Shown here: positions 1 to 11,764 of the stretch, one piece after another | Numbering within the stretch: position 1 is the stretch's first letter | Layout: each line of letters starts with the position of its first letter | The notes under the pieces: generated by a model | The model's input: the letters and a program-made list of their open reading frames with translations, nothing else | Database searches by the model: none | Told to the model about the DNA's origin: nothing | Program-made: the position numbers and the translations under genes | DNA from: Isoetes taiwanensis | Taxonomy: Eukaryota; Streptophyta; Lycopodiopsida; Isoetales; Isoetaceae | Assembly: GCA_021234155.1 (NCBI GenBank) | Contig: JAJEKV010000030.1 | Span: 15,366,003 to 15,430,002 of the forward strand | Direction: 5' to 3' | Length of the DNA: 64,000 bases

Positions 1-1250
1 ACCATGGGCAATATAATAATATCAATTCAAACAATCCTGGGCTCCAAGCAGACAAACCAATAGAGCGTGCATTTTAAACTACAAACAAAAAATTGTCTGA
101 TTGCCACACACTTAAGGGTGCACAAGTACTGGCTCCTTCCCTGTATTTACATGTCTCAATTATCCATGTCAAATTTCTGGCAAGCTATCACTTTGGATTT
201 CTATAATGCTCGCACATCCATTTAGTTCTATCCCTATGTTTGGAGGAAGCTAAAGATATGAACAAAACTTGCACATATGAGTTATGCTTAACATGAAAGA
301 TGATGTTCTTGCCATTGTTTATGAGCTCCAAATTCATTTTTGGGCCTACAATTATTGGTTGCCCCATAATCATTGGGCGGTGTATAATTATTGGGTGAAC
401 ATTATATCGCCCAAAATTAATGGGTGTTCTACTAACGTCAACACTTGGATTAACATAACTTGAGCCATTGATAAACCATTGAAATTGGGATGGCCATGGT
501 TAAGGCAAGTGCCCCAAAATGCTAATTATTGAACCATTATATCATCCTACACTAATGGGAGAGCTTAGTGCATTTGTCCAAGTCGAGGCCGAGGCCCTGG
601 CCGCAGGCCGGGGTCGAGGCCGAGGAAAAGGTCATTATTTAGGGAACCAATCAATAGGTGAACCAAACAGTAGCATGAATCTACATTGTTTTCTAAATGA
701 ACTCGAACCTTTTGCAATCAATATTTTATTTTTTTTATCTCTATCGGTCTTTCTTATATTAAATGTGTCATTCCATATAGCTTCTCTTTTTTTTTGAACC
801 CACATAATGCAATGTTTTAGTTATTTTGCCCATTATATAGTGGTATTATATACTGGTATGTAGCTATAACAAAGTCATGATCCCATGTAGCTGCAACATC
901 CAGCCTCATGATCTGCAACATCCGGCCTCAAAAACTATAAGGTCTGCTTCATATGAATATGGATAGCCATAAGATGAACATTTTTTTATATTGTTATTGA
1001 CCAACTATAATATTATGGTGAATTTTTTTATGAGTTGTTTGTAATGCTTAATTAATTTGAAGGAAGTGTGCATGATGGAATATCAATGACTATTCCTTCT
1101 TTTTTCTTAAAGACATAAACTAAAAAGCACAATGTAGCGGCAGTGATAACCGCCGCGATAAATTCTTGTATCAATAAAAAATAAAAATCTTACCCTAAAA
1201 AAAGGGGGGATAAGACAACAAGAAGTTCCACTTTTATACAATTAGGAAAT
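1..1250. other. No gene recognised
   Basis: AT-rich sequence with only short open frames. A short G/C-rich run near 585-625 encodes an arginine-glycine repeat in one frame but has no recognisable domain. I see no splice-bounded exon or terminal repeat. Confidence 0.4.
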
Positions 1251-1256
1251 AGAGAA

Positions 1257-1562
1257 TTGCAAAGAGTAGAAGAATCGGGCATCTTGGAACTGTTTGACTT
1301 GAATGGAGAAGCAGTTAATCTCAAGGATGTGTTATGCGTGCCTTCCATAGTGAGAAATTTGATTTTAGTAGCACAACTGGTTGGTCTTAGATACAAAGTT
1401 TGCTTTGACAAACTTGAATGTAAAGTGTTTCTTAATGGAAAATTGAAATTTTTGGCAAAACATGTTGGGAATCTTTATGGATTTCAAAATGAATGTGTTA
1501 ATTCTGTAAATGCAGTATGTGGGAAACGAGAGCTATTGGATGGGCATATTTGCCCTTTATTC
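1257..1562 (+). pseudogene. Ty1/copia polyprotein fragment (protease end to GAG-pre-integrase)
   Basis: The translated frame carries the usual copia string around LKDVLCVPSIVRNLI, followed by VAQLVGLRYKVCFD and HVGNLYGFQ. In intact copia polyproteins these lie between the aspartic protease and the zinc-binding GAG-pre-integrase domain. The protease active site, integrase, reverse transcriptase and RNase H are absent, so this is a fragment of about 100 codons. Its 3' end runs into the dispersed repeat beginning near 1553, which continues the frame for a few codons and then stops. This marks either a repeat insertion or the element's own deletion junction. The family assignment rests on the conserved KDVLYVP-like and NLISV-like strings. 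The piece is not expected to be functional. Confidence 0.75.
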
Positions 1563-1890
1563 CAAGATCTGGACCGTACATAGCGATCCTCGTTTGTGGG
1601 GTATGCATGTACAAGTTTTTGTATACTGTATATTAAAGTTTGCAAAATACTATAAGGTTTGAGAGAATGTACTTAATGGTGTTAATTTTGTACATGTATT
1701 GTAAATATATTTTTGGAGCTCTCGCTGCCCTACGTAACCCCCCCGTGTGAATATGCACCCAAACCAAAGGGGGTTTAAGGGGGATTTTAATTTAAATGTG
1801 TTAAATGCAATGGTTTGTGTTAATAATGTTAATGGCAGTTGTGTGTTGATTGTTATATTAAAAAAAATTTTGGGCCCTTCGGGCCCTAAC
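1553..1890 (+). repeat. Dispersed repeat, copy 1 (GGGCCCTTCGGGCCC hairpin family)
   Basis: This block of about 300 bp recurs in inverted orientation at 53520-53825 and in part at 50745-50900. Shared landmarks, in order, are CCTCGTTTGTGGGGTATGCA, GCAAAATACTATAAG, CTCTCGCTGCCCTACGT, a stretch with AAAGGGGGTTTAAGGGGG, and a closing A/T tract followed by the perfect hairpin GGGCCCTTCGGGCCC at about 1873-1888. There is no coding capacity. A solo LTR piece or a non-autonomous element would both fit; I cannot place its true ends. Confidence 0.7.
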
Positions 1891-3400
1891 TAAAGCAAAC
1901 ATAGGTAAACTTTATGGGCCTAAAAATTACTAAAAAGTACAATAACACGAAGACGAACAAATTATTTCCATGGCAAATGGATTCAATTGATGATTGCATG
2001 TATGCATTCTTATATACATGGCATTCAAGTATTACCTATTTTACTCAAAACAGTCAATAAGCCGCTTAAGAATTTCCTAGCACTCTATATATACATGGCA
2101 TTCAGATATTCCCCATTCTTCTCAAAATAGTCAATAAAGCTTAAGGAAGCCCCGGCGACGAGATCATTGCGATCTCACAAATGATGCAGCATTATCTTCT
2201 TGCCCTTGTAATTGCAACATTCATTCTGCGCTGATCACAAAGAAACCCCACCTATGGCAACATTCATTACCAACAGTTAAGACATGTTCCTCGTGCAGGT
2301 GCTAACTTGAAAGAAAAACTTCACATACAGAAAATATTTGCTGCTCACCAAGCAATCTCGGCTTCAGAAGGCCTAGCGACCACCACAACAACCCAATTCG
2401 AATGGATATTCTATCTTACCTGAGCTGAGCCTTCATATCTTATTGAATAGGCATTAGTTTACTGTATTGGATTAAAAACTCTTCAAATATTAATGCTAAA
2501 TGAAAGGAACAAACACAATCTCATCTACATTTGTTTATAATTGGAGCAGATGCACAACTTAATTCTCCAGCTTTATACTAGCATGCGATTAGAAAAGGGC
2601 GACTAAGCCTTTGATTGATCTCTCAAATAGTCTAATTATACTGCAAGATATAGTAGAGGCTCTTTCAATTTGACATTGACGCAACATGGAAACTGCTGCA
2701 CCCAGTTAGGTACCAGACTATTCAGCTTTACATCTACTCTAAACTGTTGTCATTAATATCAGTCTTCAAGTATCCAAGTAGATAGATATGCCAAGTATCC
2801 AAATCCCGTTTGCCATTCTGTCTTATTACTTCTACAAAACATCGTCTTTTTTTAAGTCTTGCTAGACCAGCTACATATGGATAATAAGCTTGTTTGCTAA
2901 TGGGAGCAAACTACATGCAAGATTAATTACCTGGCTTAAGTTGCAACTTCAAGTTCCAGAGTGATCACCCTTGCCTGCTCCAACAACCTAATCCAGCCTC
3001 GCTGTCCGCCCAAAAACAAGCTGCGCCAAGATTTTTCATGTCAGCCTAAGATTTCATGAGCATGGTTTGGGAGTCACTACTGATACGGTCAAGCCCGGAC
3101 AGAATATTAATAAACAAAGTCCTGCTACAACACATGTGAAGCCTATCAGGTCTGCTCAAAAAACATACCCAATGCATAACAGGGCTGGTTTTGATTTGGA
3201 TTTTGCAGAATTTCTCACCGCAGTGCTGAATGAAGGCTTTTGCTTGTGCCCATTCAACCAAATAGTTCCTGTGCGCGCTGAATTCTGTGACAATCGACCT
3301 GCAAATGCAGTTCATAAGTTAAAAAATGTATTCAGGATCGAGGATTGAAAAAATAACATCCTGCTGATTGATTTGTTGGTAACATGAAATTTTTTTGGAT
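1891..3400. other. No gene recognised; possible ABCG intron or flank
   Basis: No exon with a recognisable domain on either strand. A second ABCG exon continuing the 3412-3706 exon was looked for on the minus strand and not found. The 'tatatacatggcattca' phrase occurs twice, near 2012 and 2091. Confidence 0.4.
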
Positions 3401-3411
3401 GCAGAATTTAC

Positions 3412-3706
3412 CTGCCAAGGCATCGAGCAGGGTGGATTTTCCAGCCCCAGAGGGGCCCATGATAGCCAAAATCCGGCCCGGTTCAGCATAGCCAGTCAGA
3501 TTTTCGAGCACATTCCGAAGCTCGCCTTTTCCGTCCGAGACTGTAACGCATAGGTCCCGCCATGCGAGCCTCACCTCGCCCTTGCTCCCCACTGCCACCA
3601 CCGTAGAAGAATCTGGTTCTGTTTTCTTGTCCAATTTGAGCAGGTTCCCAATAAAAAGTGACAGAACAGGCTTCAGCATAAGTGAAGCCGCCCAATCCTT
3701 GCCCAA
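3412..3706 (-). pseudogene. ABCG half-transporter, one N-terminal exon (Walker A)
   Basis: The exon encodes the start of an ABCG (WBC-type) nucleotide-binding domain: VRLAWRDLCVTV, then NVLENLTGYAEPG, then the Walker A motif GPSGAGKST followed by LLDALAG. Plant ABCG half-transporters export cuticular lipids, hormones or other hydrophobic compounds, and the closest family pattern is the cuticle-lipid group. The exon ends in a good donor (GGCAG|GTAAAT) right after LAG, a usual intron position. No next exon with a Walker B or signature motif appears downstream (lower coordinates), so the gene is truncated or its first intron runs out of the window. The frame stays open upstream to about 3766 without an ATG; the first in-frame Met lies inside (SLMLKP). 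A short duplication of CTTATGCTGAA lies near the 5' end. It may be a gene fragment. Confidence 0.7.
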
Positions 3707-3769
3707 TTCAGCATAAGTAAGGCCGGCTTCTTCTACTTCGTTTCCTTGCCTGCTTCCATAGCCGCGTTA

Positions 3770-4480
3770 AAACCCACAAGGGTTTGCCGTTCTGGACCGT
3801 TCGTGACCGGAGCTAAAAAATCTACTTACAATCCTTGGCTCATAATACGCGCACCTCTGTGCCACCGCAATGTTACAGCCAGGCTCCAGAAGCAACCTCG
3901 GCTCCAGAAGTCATAGCCCTAAATGTTACCCGGGTCCCATGTTCCTTGTGTTGGCTAAAAACCCTAAAAATAATGGGAGGATAAAAATAAAGAAGCCTCC
4001 ACCATAGGATTTGCCCCCTTTTCTAAAATCAATGGCTGACAAAAGGGTGCACTTTAGAAATACTATTTAGTACACCTGGATGAATACGGCCACCAAATCA
4101 TATGAAAACCTTAGAGAAAACAGTACAAAAACAGAAAGAAAAACCCCCTGTTATAATGCTACATATTCGTGCAGGGCATCCATCGGTAGGCTCGGAGCTT
4201 TACCCGACTAGTTGGTTCCGTTCTTGTCCGGTGCCCGGTTGGCTAGTCGGTTGGTTCCTTGTGAAGGCGCCTCGATCTTGATCATCTTTAAGCGCGACTC
4301 ATTTTTTAGCAAGTTTTAGTTAACTGTCAGTTTCGAATACAAAATTAAACTAAAGGTTGTGAAGCACATTGTACATATGTACAGGCATATATGTTGGAAG
4401 CTCCTCGCCAACCATTGGACGCTCTGCACGAATATCAGCAAAAACAACTGGGGGGTCTGGGGGGTTTAATTCATTGGTTC
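3770..4480. other. Spacer, no gene recognised
   Basis: Holds a repetitive phrase around 4195-4260 in which 'cggttgg' and 'gactagttgg' variants recur. There is no domain-bearing open frame. It could contain the promoter of the ABCG exon, but I see no clear TATA placement. Confidence 0.35.
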
Positions 4481-4889
4481 AATTTCTTAGCATGTGGGAT
4501 ACCATAATAATACTATATTAATTAATTGCAAAATTTTAAAAATGCCCTTAAATTTTGGAGTATTTACGAAAATGCCCCAGTATTATCAAGAATTACAACT
4601 TTGCTCCTAATTTTGGTCGTGACATACAAGAACGACATTTTTTGGGAAGTAGCAGGAGAGGTTTTCGGCAACAAAATTCATCAATTCAGCACGATTTGAC
4701 ATCAACAATGTGAATCATACTCATTTTGGCATCAAATAGTTGTGATCCTTCAAAGTTCCTATCATTTCGACAAGATCTTCAGCAATTATGTCATGTATCG
4801 AGCATTCCTTTGTTATGCATTGAGCGGTATGTATGCATGCTATTTTCTTTCCCTTTACTTTCTTTCTACCATTCTTTTGCTTCTAGAAA

Positions 4890-6035
4890 AGAAAAGAATG
4901 CCTTTGAATTGCCATTATACAACATGGAATTGCTTAAAGGAAAGCAATTTGATTCAATAGTGGATGTAAAAATGCGATTCGGCGAGAAGCTTTTGCATCT
5001 TTCACTGAAATCAAAGTCATTAAGTCTGATAAATCTAGATACAGGGTGAAATGCACATAAGAAGATTATGCATGGCATTTATATGCTTCTCTAATTGGTT
5101 ATGGAGATTAGAGCCGTAGGAGAGCATACTTGTGGTGGTGTCCAACAATTGGGCAACGAGGAAGCTTCTACAAGTTAACTGGCCAGAAAATATCATGAGA
5201 AGCTGAGGGAGCATCCACGTTATAAGCCAACAAAATTGATAGATGATTTTCAAAGAGAGCTAGTGTAACTATTACGTACAATGAACACAATTAATGGAGA
5301 TCAAAGGAAAGCAGACAAAAAACTTCTTGCATTTTGTCTGAAACTAATGGAAACTAATCCAGGAAGTAAAACTGGTATTGAAGGGATTGATGGACAATTT
5401 TACAAACGTTTTATTGCTTATGGTGCATGTCTAACTGAGTTTTCGATTTGCAAGCTGTTTTTAGGATTGGATGCTACATTCTTGACAAGTAAATACCTTG
5501 GTCACTTAATTTGTGCTACAAAAATTAATGCTACAGGAGGTCTTTATCCTGTTGCAGGTCTTTATCCTGTTGCATTTGGAGTTATCAATAACGCGACAGA
5601 TAATTGGACTTGGTTTTTGATGCAATTAAGATACTGCCTAGAGGTACATCCTAGTCTTACATTTGTGTCAGATAGAGATAAAGGATTGCAGGAGGCACTA
5701 TTTGTTGTTTTTTCTAACAATGCAAATGCCTATTGCATGAGGCATCTTGAAGCAAACTTAAAAAAGAAATGCAACAATACACAGAGTTCCTTCACTTTTT
5801 CTGGGAGGCTGCTAGAGCCAATACTGTTGCAGAATATAATGAGCAGGTTTAATATGATGAGCAGAATATGATGAGCAGGTTCTCCATCAACACGTAAACC
5901 ACTAGGAAGGCCAAAGAAAAAGCGAATTCATACAGAATATCGCTTCAGAGAATTAAGTCCATTTAGATGCTCAAGGTGTGGGCAGAATGCCTGACATAAC
6001 CGCAAAAGCTGCAGGAACTCAATTGCAGAATAAGA
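4890..6035 (+). pseudogene. MULE transposase (MuDR N-terminal, MULE DDE, zinc knuckle)
   Basis: Three family landmarks appear in order despite frameshifts. First is a MuDR-type DNA-binding region near 4930-5170 (FDSIVDVKMRFGEK, then a HTCGGV string near 5130). Second is the MULE catalytic core in one frame at 5281-5871, with LFLGLDATFLTSKY, NATDNWTWFL, LTFVSDRDKGL and the CMRHLEANLKKK zinc/His segment. Third is a C-terminal AT-hook-like KPLGRPKKKR followed by a CCHC-type knuckle RCSRCGQ near 5895-6020. An 18-bp tandem duplication in the core doubles LYPVAG at about 5540-5575. Stops and frame changes at 5049-5281 and after 5840 mean it cannot make a full transposase. In live relatives it cuts and pastes elements with long TIRs. 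Confidence 0.85.
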
Positions 6036-6039
6036 TATA

Positions 6040-7420
6040 AGGTATCTCCTACTTGTTGGCTTCATATTCGTTGCTTAACATAAGGGAAAATATTGAATGC
6101 AGAATATGCTTAGGGTGAAAGCATGCTAGGGTGTACCATCTAAAGTACTTTTTAGGGAGTGCGAAACTACCCAGAAAAGTACCCAGCACTGGGTACTGGG
6201 AACTTGCATAAACGCCGCAATAAATAATAAGTTTGACAGTTAGTTCATTTATTTTAGTCTCTAATAGTATTATTATCCTTTAGTACTATAGATTGATATG
6301 TTAGTAACCTTGAATTCAAAAAATTTTGATTGATTTTAATGGAAAGAAAAAACAGAAAGTACCAGTTTTAAAAGTACCCAGTGTAGGTACTTTTGAGGGT
6401 TCCAAAAGTGGTACACCGTAGCATGCTTTTACCCCTTAAAATATTGGATGTGGGAAGATCTTGTGCAAGACGAGTAGCTGATTTTCAACTTTGGAGTAGC
6501 TTAAGACGATTCATTTCAATTGTCAACTTTGGAGTAGTTTGAGACTATTCATTCCAAATTATAACATTCGTTCCAAATTAGTTTGAGCATTTAATAACTC
6601 ATGGATTTGCTTCCTTTACGTGCATTATGGAATAAAGATTTGGAATGATATGACTCAAAATGGCACTTTTTGTTCCTGGTCCTGCAGACCTCAAAATACG
6701 GACCCGTTCTTAAATTAATCACATTGATGTAATGGATTTTGATATTATCTCGGTCTTTGGCTATACATCATTTCGGGTTATTGTCATGGCATTTATGTCC
6801 ATGTTCCAAGTAAGTACTATTGTTACAAAAAATCATGGCAATTATGTTCATGCTCCATGTACATGCTGTTGTTATTGTCATAATGTTTATATATTTTCTG
6901 CTGCATGTTTTATCTTATTTTCTTTTAAATCTCAGATGGCAATTGAAGCCAATAGCAAGGGGAATTATTTTTCTATATGGAGAACCTGTTTAGGCTTTGA
7001 GCTACTCATATTCATCGTTAGGAAGGTAATATCTTCAATAGTTACGCTCATATAAAACATTGCACTTTCAGTTTTTATGTTGACAAAAGGCCACGGTTTA
7101 TTGATTGAATGATGCATTTTTCATTCCCAGAACCATTCAATCATGGAGCATATTGACACAGACAGGGATCCTAGTCCACTGATATTTGTTGACAATTTGA
7201 CAAGCAACATGCCATGTTCACATGGTTGATTTTTATAGAACAGTTCATGTCAATAGAAGTATGTTTCTCTGTAGCTTTTAGTAATAGGAATATGTTTCGA
7301 TTGTTGCATGATGTGATTTTCCAATAACAGGTGTGCAGTACAAGTTGAAAGCTACAAATTTTCCAATAACCCTATAAGCTCAAAGCCTGCTGCAATGTAA
7401 TCTAAGATTAAGGGAGCTAC
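6040..7420. other. MULE internal spacer, no gene recognised
   Basis: Non-coding in appearance. It contains two related phrases about scoring 'agtacccag' (near 6175-6200 and 6365-6390), and 'caactttggagtag' twice near 6487-6535. A short hydrophobic frame at 6732-7055 has no recognisable family. Confidence 0.4.
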
Positions 7421-7935
7421 TGGAAAACCTGAAGAAAAGATAAGGGTTCCTCGTCGAGACAGAGGATCTTTGTGTTCTTGTTGTATGGTTCGCTATGTTC
7501 TTGATGCAAGGAATGTAAAGCCCCAAAATTCATTCGTTCTTGCTGTTTCTGTAATTTCTTGTATGTTACGACAAAAAGTAAGGGCAAAGTTATAATTTTT
7601 GAAAAACTTGGCGCATTTCTGCAAATGCCCCAAAATTTAAGGGCATTTTTATATATTTAGTATATAGTAGGGTATGTATGGGTCTAAATTTTTGTTTTGT
7701 GTATATGTAATAGGATGTATATGGATCCAGTTTCTTTTGTAGAACCCATGTGAGGACTTGAAGATGTTGCAATTACTACTTGGGGAACTGACAAGAAAAG
7801 GCAAAAGCTGGGTCTATTTTTTGAGGTAGATCTTCACAGGCAATGTGTTGGATCATTGCCTGTTGGATCTGCTCATAGAATTTTGTAAAACTGCAAAATC
7901 TCTGTAAAATAACTCCCTCATACCTCTATTAATGC
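7420..7935 (+). repeat. Inverted-repeat arm 1: MULE right end plus receptor-kinase upstream sequence
   Basis: This stretch matches, in reverse complement, 11765-12225. It joins a MULE right end (about 7420-7700) to sequence (about 7800-7935) that elsewhere lies upstream of the lectin receptor kinases at 11765-11885 and 30330-30475. The arm is about 450-500 bp. The two arms bracket receptor kinase copy 1. Confidence 0.7.
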
Positions 7936-8082
7936 CTAGCTTTCCTCCCAAGACTCCTGCAAAGAATGACATTACTGGAATAACATAACGTATGTGCCCT
8001 ATGAATCATGAACAATTAAAAAAAATCGATCTTTTCTCTTTGGTTTATCATATTCTCTTTGTTTTTTCCCTTTTATTCAAGA

Positions 8083-8256
8083 TGAAAATTATTTCAATTG
8101 GCGCATCTGTCAGTCTATGGAATTCTCTACTGCATGGCCTGATTTTGAATATGCAAATCAAGTAGACTTCTACAAAAGAATGCTTGCCTCTAACAACTTA
8201 AGGGCACAGAAACTTGGGGTGCATCTCCATCTGCCGAATATTTGAAGAAAATCATT
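8083..8256 (+). other. Exon-like open frame, function unknown
   Basis: A pyrimidine tract and AG (ending ...TTATTCAAG at 8082) precede an open frame reading NYFNWRICQSMEF and later FEYANQVDFYKRMLASN. It ends in a stop after about 57 codons. The amino-acid composition looks protein-like and the 5' side looks like a splice acceptor, but I do not recognise the family and found no partner exon. It may be a remnant of an element or host gene. Confidence 0.25.
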
Positions 8257-8259
8257 GTT

Positions 8260-9480
8260 TGATGTTACTTTATCCTATGCCCGAGACACCGGAGCTTGGA
8301 ATCAATTGTTATTGACCTGTATGATGATTCATGATAATGGAATTCCGACCTTGGTAAGAGATATTATGAGTATTTTCCTTTATAACTTGAGAAACTTGAC
8401 CAAAAGTTAAGACTTGAGAAGATATCTTGTTGTAGTGAGACTTGCACATTACTATTAAGTTACGGTTACAGTGTTAAGTGAATCAAGGGAGTAGCATTAT
8501 ATACAATAACCCAAAAGCACAGCTTAGGATTGCATTTTACTAGCCATACAACATAAAGACAAACTTGAAGGAACCCTGCACAACGAGATTGTTGCACAAG
8601 TTCAGCATATGTGTCTCATCTTATTATTGAAAAAACTTTCAAATCGCTTTGTCAGAAGGCACAAAACTTCTATTTCTTCAGGCTGCATTGATATTCAACA
8701 ATTTGACACCAAAATATATTCCTCTAAGCATTGATTATGCCATGTTCCCAGATTATATTTATTCATGAAATGTTTCTTTGATACAGTCCGCTGGGGGCCG
8801 GAAACTAGATGCGATGGTCTAAGTCTCATGGCTAATACACAGTTATTATTGATGTTATTGTTGTAGTTGTATATACCATAAAACATCAGGCGTTGATGCC
8901 TACATATCCCATATATGCTGAATGTCATATTATGACAAAAGGTTACATTGTTCAACAAGAGGAGAATCCCATCCATTCAAAGCCAGAGCATGACACAAGT
9001 TGTTTCTTTTTTAGAGTAGATGAGATACAATTGCGCCCAAGTTGAGCTTTTCGTACAATAATCGTAACTCTAGTGTTGCCATATAGTCAATATATATGCA
9101 TTCGTAAAGAGATGTTCACTTAGCAGTCAAGCATTATCTTTAATAGTCAAGCAATTTGAACTTTTTTAGAATTAAGTGTAAATTAAGGATTGTAGCACAT
9201 AAAAGTGCCCAAATTGTTTTTTTCTTTTTTTCTTTTACAAATACAAGAAGCAAAGGAACACAAATGATTACAGGTACGAGAAGCAAAGGAACACAAATGA
9301 TTCCGTGTTTCTTGTTTTCTATACTTCAACTTCATTTATGTTGAAAAGTGTATCATGTAATGTACATGCTTTATTGTGCAACTTCAAAAACATCAAGTAA
9401 TCAAGCCTATACTGAATCATTTCACAACGAGAACGTTTTTTTTTTTTTCCTTTTAGGGTACATAAAAGACTTAAAATGAA
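8260..9480. other. 3' flank of receptor kinase copy 1, no gene recognised
   Basis: No domain-bearing frame. From about 9241 onward the sequence is homologous to 27905 onward, the 3' flank of copy 2, including a tandem phrase 'gagaagcaaaggaacacaaatga' style repeat (two units about 29 bp apart, near 9245 and 9278) and a long T tract near 9435. Confidence 0.5.
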
Positions 9481-9498
9481 AGGGAAAAACTTAAGCAC

Positions 9499-11549
9499 TT
9501 ATCTCCCATGGACAATGTTCGAGGAAGAAGTAGGATCTGATGCATTGCTTTGTGAAGAAGTAGGAGCTGTACCAACGACAAGGGAAAAGGAAGGAGGCAA
9601 AGACTCATCTCCTTTAAGGATATGACAACATTGTCTCATGCTTGGTCTATGTTGAGGATCATGTTGGCAACACAAGAGTCCCAATGTCAGAATTGCCTTC
9701 ATTTGGGAATGATCAAAGCACTCATATAACTTGGCATCAGCAATGTCCAATAAATGGCCTTCTTGCAGCATTCTCCATACGCACTCCACCAAAGGCATGT
9801 TCCTTGAAGGATCAACTGCCCTTTGTCCACTGCAAATTTCAAGCATCAACACTCCAAAGCTATACACATCTGATTTTTCGCCTACCTTACCCGATGCTAA
9901 CAACTCTGGAGACATGTATCCCAAGGTACCTGCCCTCAAAGTGTTGATTTCTGTTGTTTTATCATAATCTATGAGCTTGGCTAATCCAAAATCTCCCAAA
10001 TGTGGAACGAAGTTGTCATCTAGGAGGACATTTGAAGCTTTAACATCTCTATGGATAACCTTCTGTTCCCATCCTTCATGTAGATAAGCAAGCCCCTCTG
10101 CAACTCCCAACGAAATCTGGAAGCGTTGTTGCCAAGGGAGGTTTGAGAATTCCCCAAAGAGGTGATGATCCAAGGTGCCATTGGGCATATAGTCATACAC
10201 CAGAAACAATCTCCCTTTCTCATGACACCATCCTGTAAGACTTAGCACATTCCGGTGCCTCAGATGGCTTATGACTGAAAGCTCTGAAAGTTCTTCTTTA
10301 AGATCTGTACTTTGAGAAAGCACTTTCACAGCTATTACGTCACCATTTGCCAAAACTCCTTTGTAGACACTTGCAAACCCTCCCTTTCCCAGGAGAACTT
10401 CGCTACTGAAATTTTTGGTGGCTGCTTTCAGTTGGGCATACTTGAAATTAGTAATTGGTGGAGGCATGATTTGGGCAGCATCTTTTGTTTTATATTTCCA
10501 CCAGATTAGGACGGCTGCAGACAAGGCCAATACAGCCACTGCAGCTGCAACTGATAGCACTGGCACAAGCACGTTGTTCTTCTCTTTCTTTTGATCTATG
10601 GGATTGGACCCATTTGCAATAGAAGCGGAGAGAGGAGCAGAGAGCACGGCGGGGAGGCGCTTTCCGTTATGATACTAAAGTTCCATGTGTATAGCACGTG
10701 CAACTCAATCGAGACCCCACGTGGAAGCAAAGCAAACCCAACATACATGGTCTCCGGGATCACATCGTTTAAGTTATTCATCCGGCCGACCGATTAACGC
10801 TACCTCACGGCTTCCGCGGCGTCTCTTGCTAACCTCACTTCAATTGTCTTGGTCGCAGCCCACGTAATCTATCCAAGCGGTCATCAATACTGAAAGCCTA
10901 TCAAATCTTAGCTCGTGCGGCGGAGCCGCGGTTGCCACGAGATATTACACCATTTACATCTACTCCAATATGACCAGCGGGGAGGATGCGCAATATCCAC
11001 ATACGCGGTGTATCGAACTCTACCGCAAGCGGATGATTTGTTTGTAGTTTTGATTGGTAGCTCGGTGACCAAAGCTAACCACTCCCCGTGCTCGCTCGTT
11101 CGTGGTGGATCTGCCATATCTGGGGATATGAAGAATGCCATTCCGTCTGACGGCTTATAGTTATAATCAACCGTGAAGAATTGGAATGCGAATGAAGTGC
11201 TAAAAGAACGAACTTGACTAGAATTTGACGGATCCAGCAGGTGCACGGGATGGGCGTAGTATATACGACCCACACTCCATGAACGATTTCCGCTGATTTG
11301 GACGTAATCGCTGCACTGCTGCGCATCGCCATACTTGGAGATTGCAGAGCGTGAGTGATTAGAATCAAGGATGAAAGAGAAGCTTTCATCTCCGGCAATT
11401 GCTCCAGAAATGCTGAGCGTATGAAGAATGATTAAAGCCTTGAGAATGCGTGAAATTTGAAGATCTGAATTCACCAAATACATGACATTGAAAGAGAGTT
11501 GTGAAACATGGAGTATCGTCATTTCGGATATGGCGGAAATAGTATGCAT
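9499..11549 (-). pseudogene. L-type lectin receptor-like kinase, copy 1 (lectin domain broken, kinase intact)
   Basis: The family couples an extracellular legume-lectin domain to a cytoplasmic Ser/Thr kinase at the plasma membrane and acts in defence or cell-wall sensing. The gene starts at an ATG near 11549 with a hydrophobic leader; lectin strings SFSTSFAF and GMAFFISP follow. After about 11105 (going 3') the lectin frame is lost. A membrane helix (VLVPVLSVAAAVAVLAL and beyond) and a complete kinase lie at 10600-9499: glycine loop GKGGFASVYKG, AVKVL lysine, HRDVKASN catalytic loop, DFG, and GTLGYMSPE. It is an RD kinase, intronless like most of the family. Copy 2 (28077-30156) is about collinear. 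Divergence is concentrated at 10640-11105 and sits at CTG/CAG sites, so the break may be partly artefact. Confidence 0.85.
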
Positions 11550-11764
11550 CTATATGTCTTAAAGCATGTCTAAAGAAAGAACAGACCTACCTACCTATGT
11601 GCCACGACCCATTCATGGGAAGGGCGGTCGAACAAAGCAACGTGGCACTCAATCATGTATAGGGAGAATGGAGGTTGAGACTCCATTCCCAGAGTTTGCA
11701 CGTGGGGTCTATGTTAGTTAGATCATTTGCAAAAGCCGAGAATGGCGTTGACTCCATTCCCCTA

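Larger units (their letters stand above)
4490..7700 (+). mobile_element. MULE (Mutator-like) DNA transposon, degraded
   Basis: The ends are inverted copies of each other. The left end (about 4490-4640) and the reverse complement of the right end (about 7550-7700) share AAAAATGCCCTTAAATTTTG, then a GAAATGC/GAAAATGC phrase, then ATTACAACTTTGC/ATTATAACTTTGC and ACATACAAGAA. Between them lies a broken MuDR-class transposase (4890-6035, plus strand). The long TIRs suit a MULE; I could not define the 9-bp target duplication. About 1.4 kb downstream of the transposase (6040-7430) has no recognisable gene. A second copy of the right end lies inverted at 11930-12225. Confidence 0.7.

Noticed and set aside
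519-797. Arg-Gly repeat frame
   Set aside because: Short simple-sequence run without a start context, splice sites or a domain.
3046-3348. Two overlapping open frames of about 90 codons on opposite strands
   Set aside because: Overlapping frames with no family resemblance and no splice signals; they lie in the putative ABCG intron.
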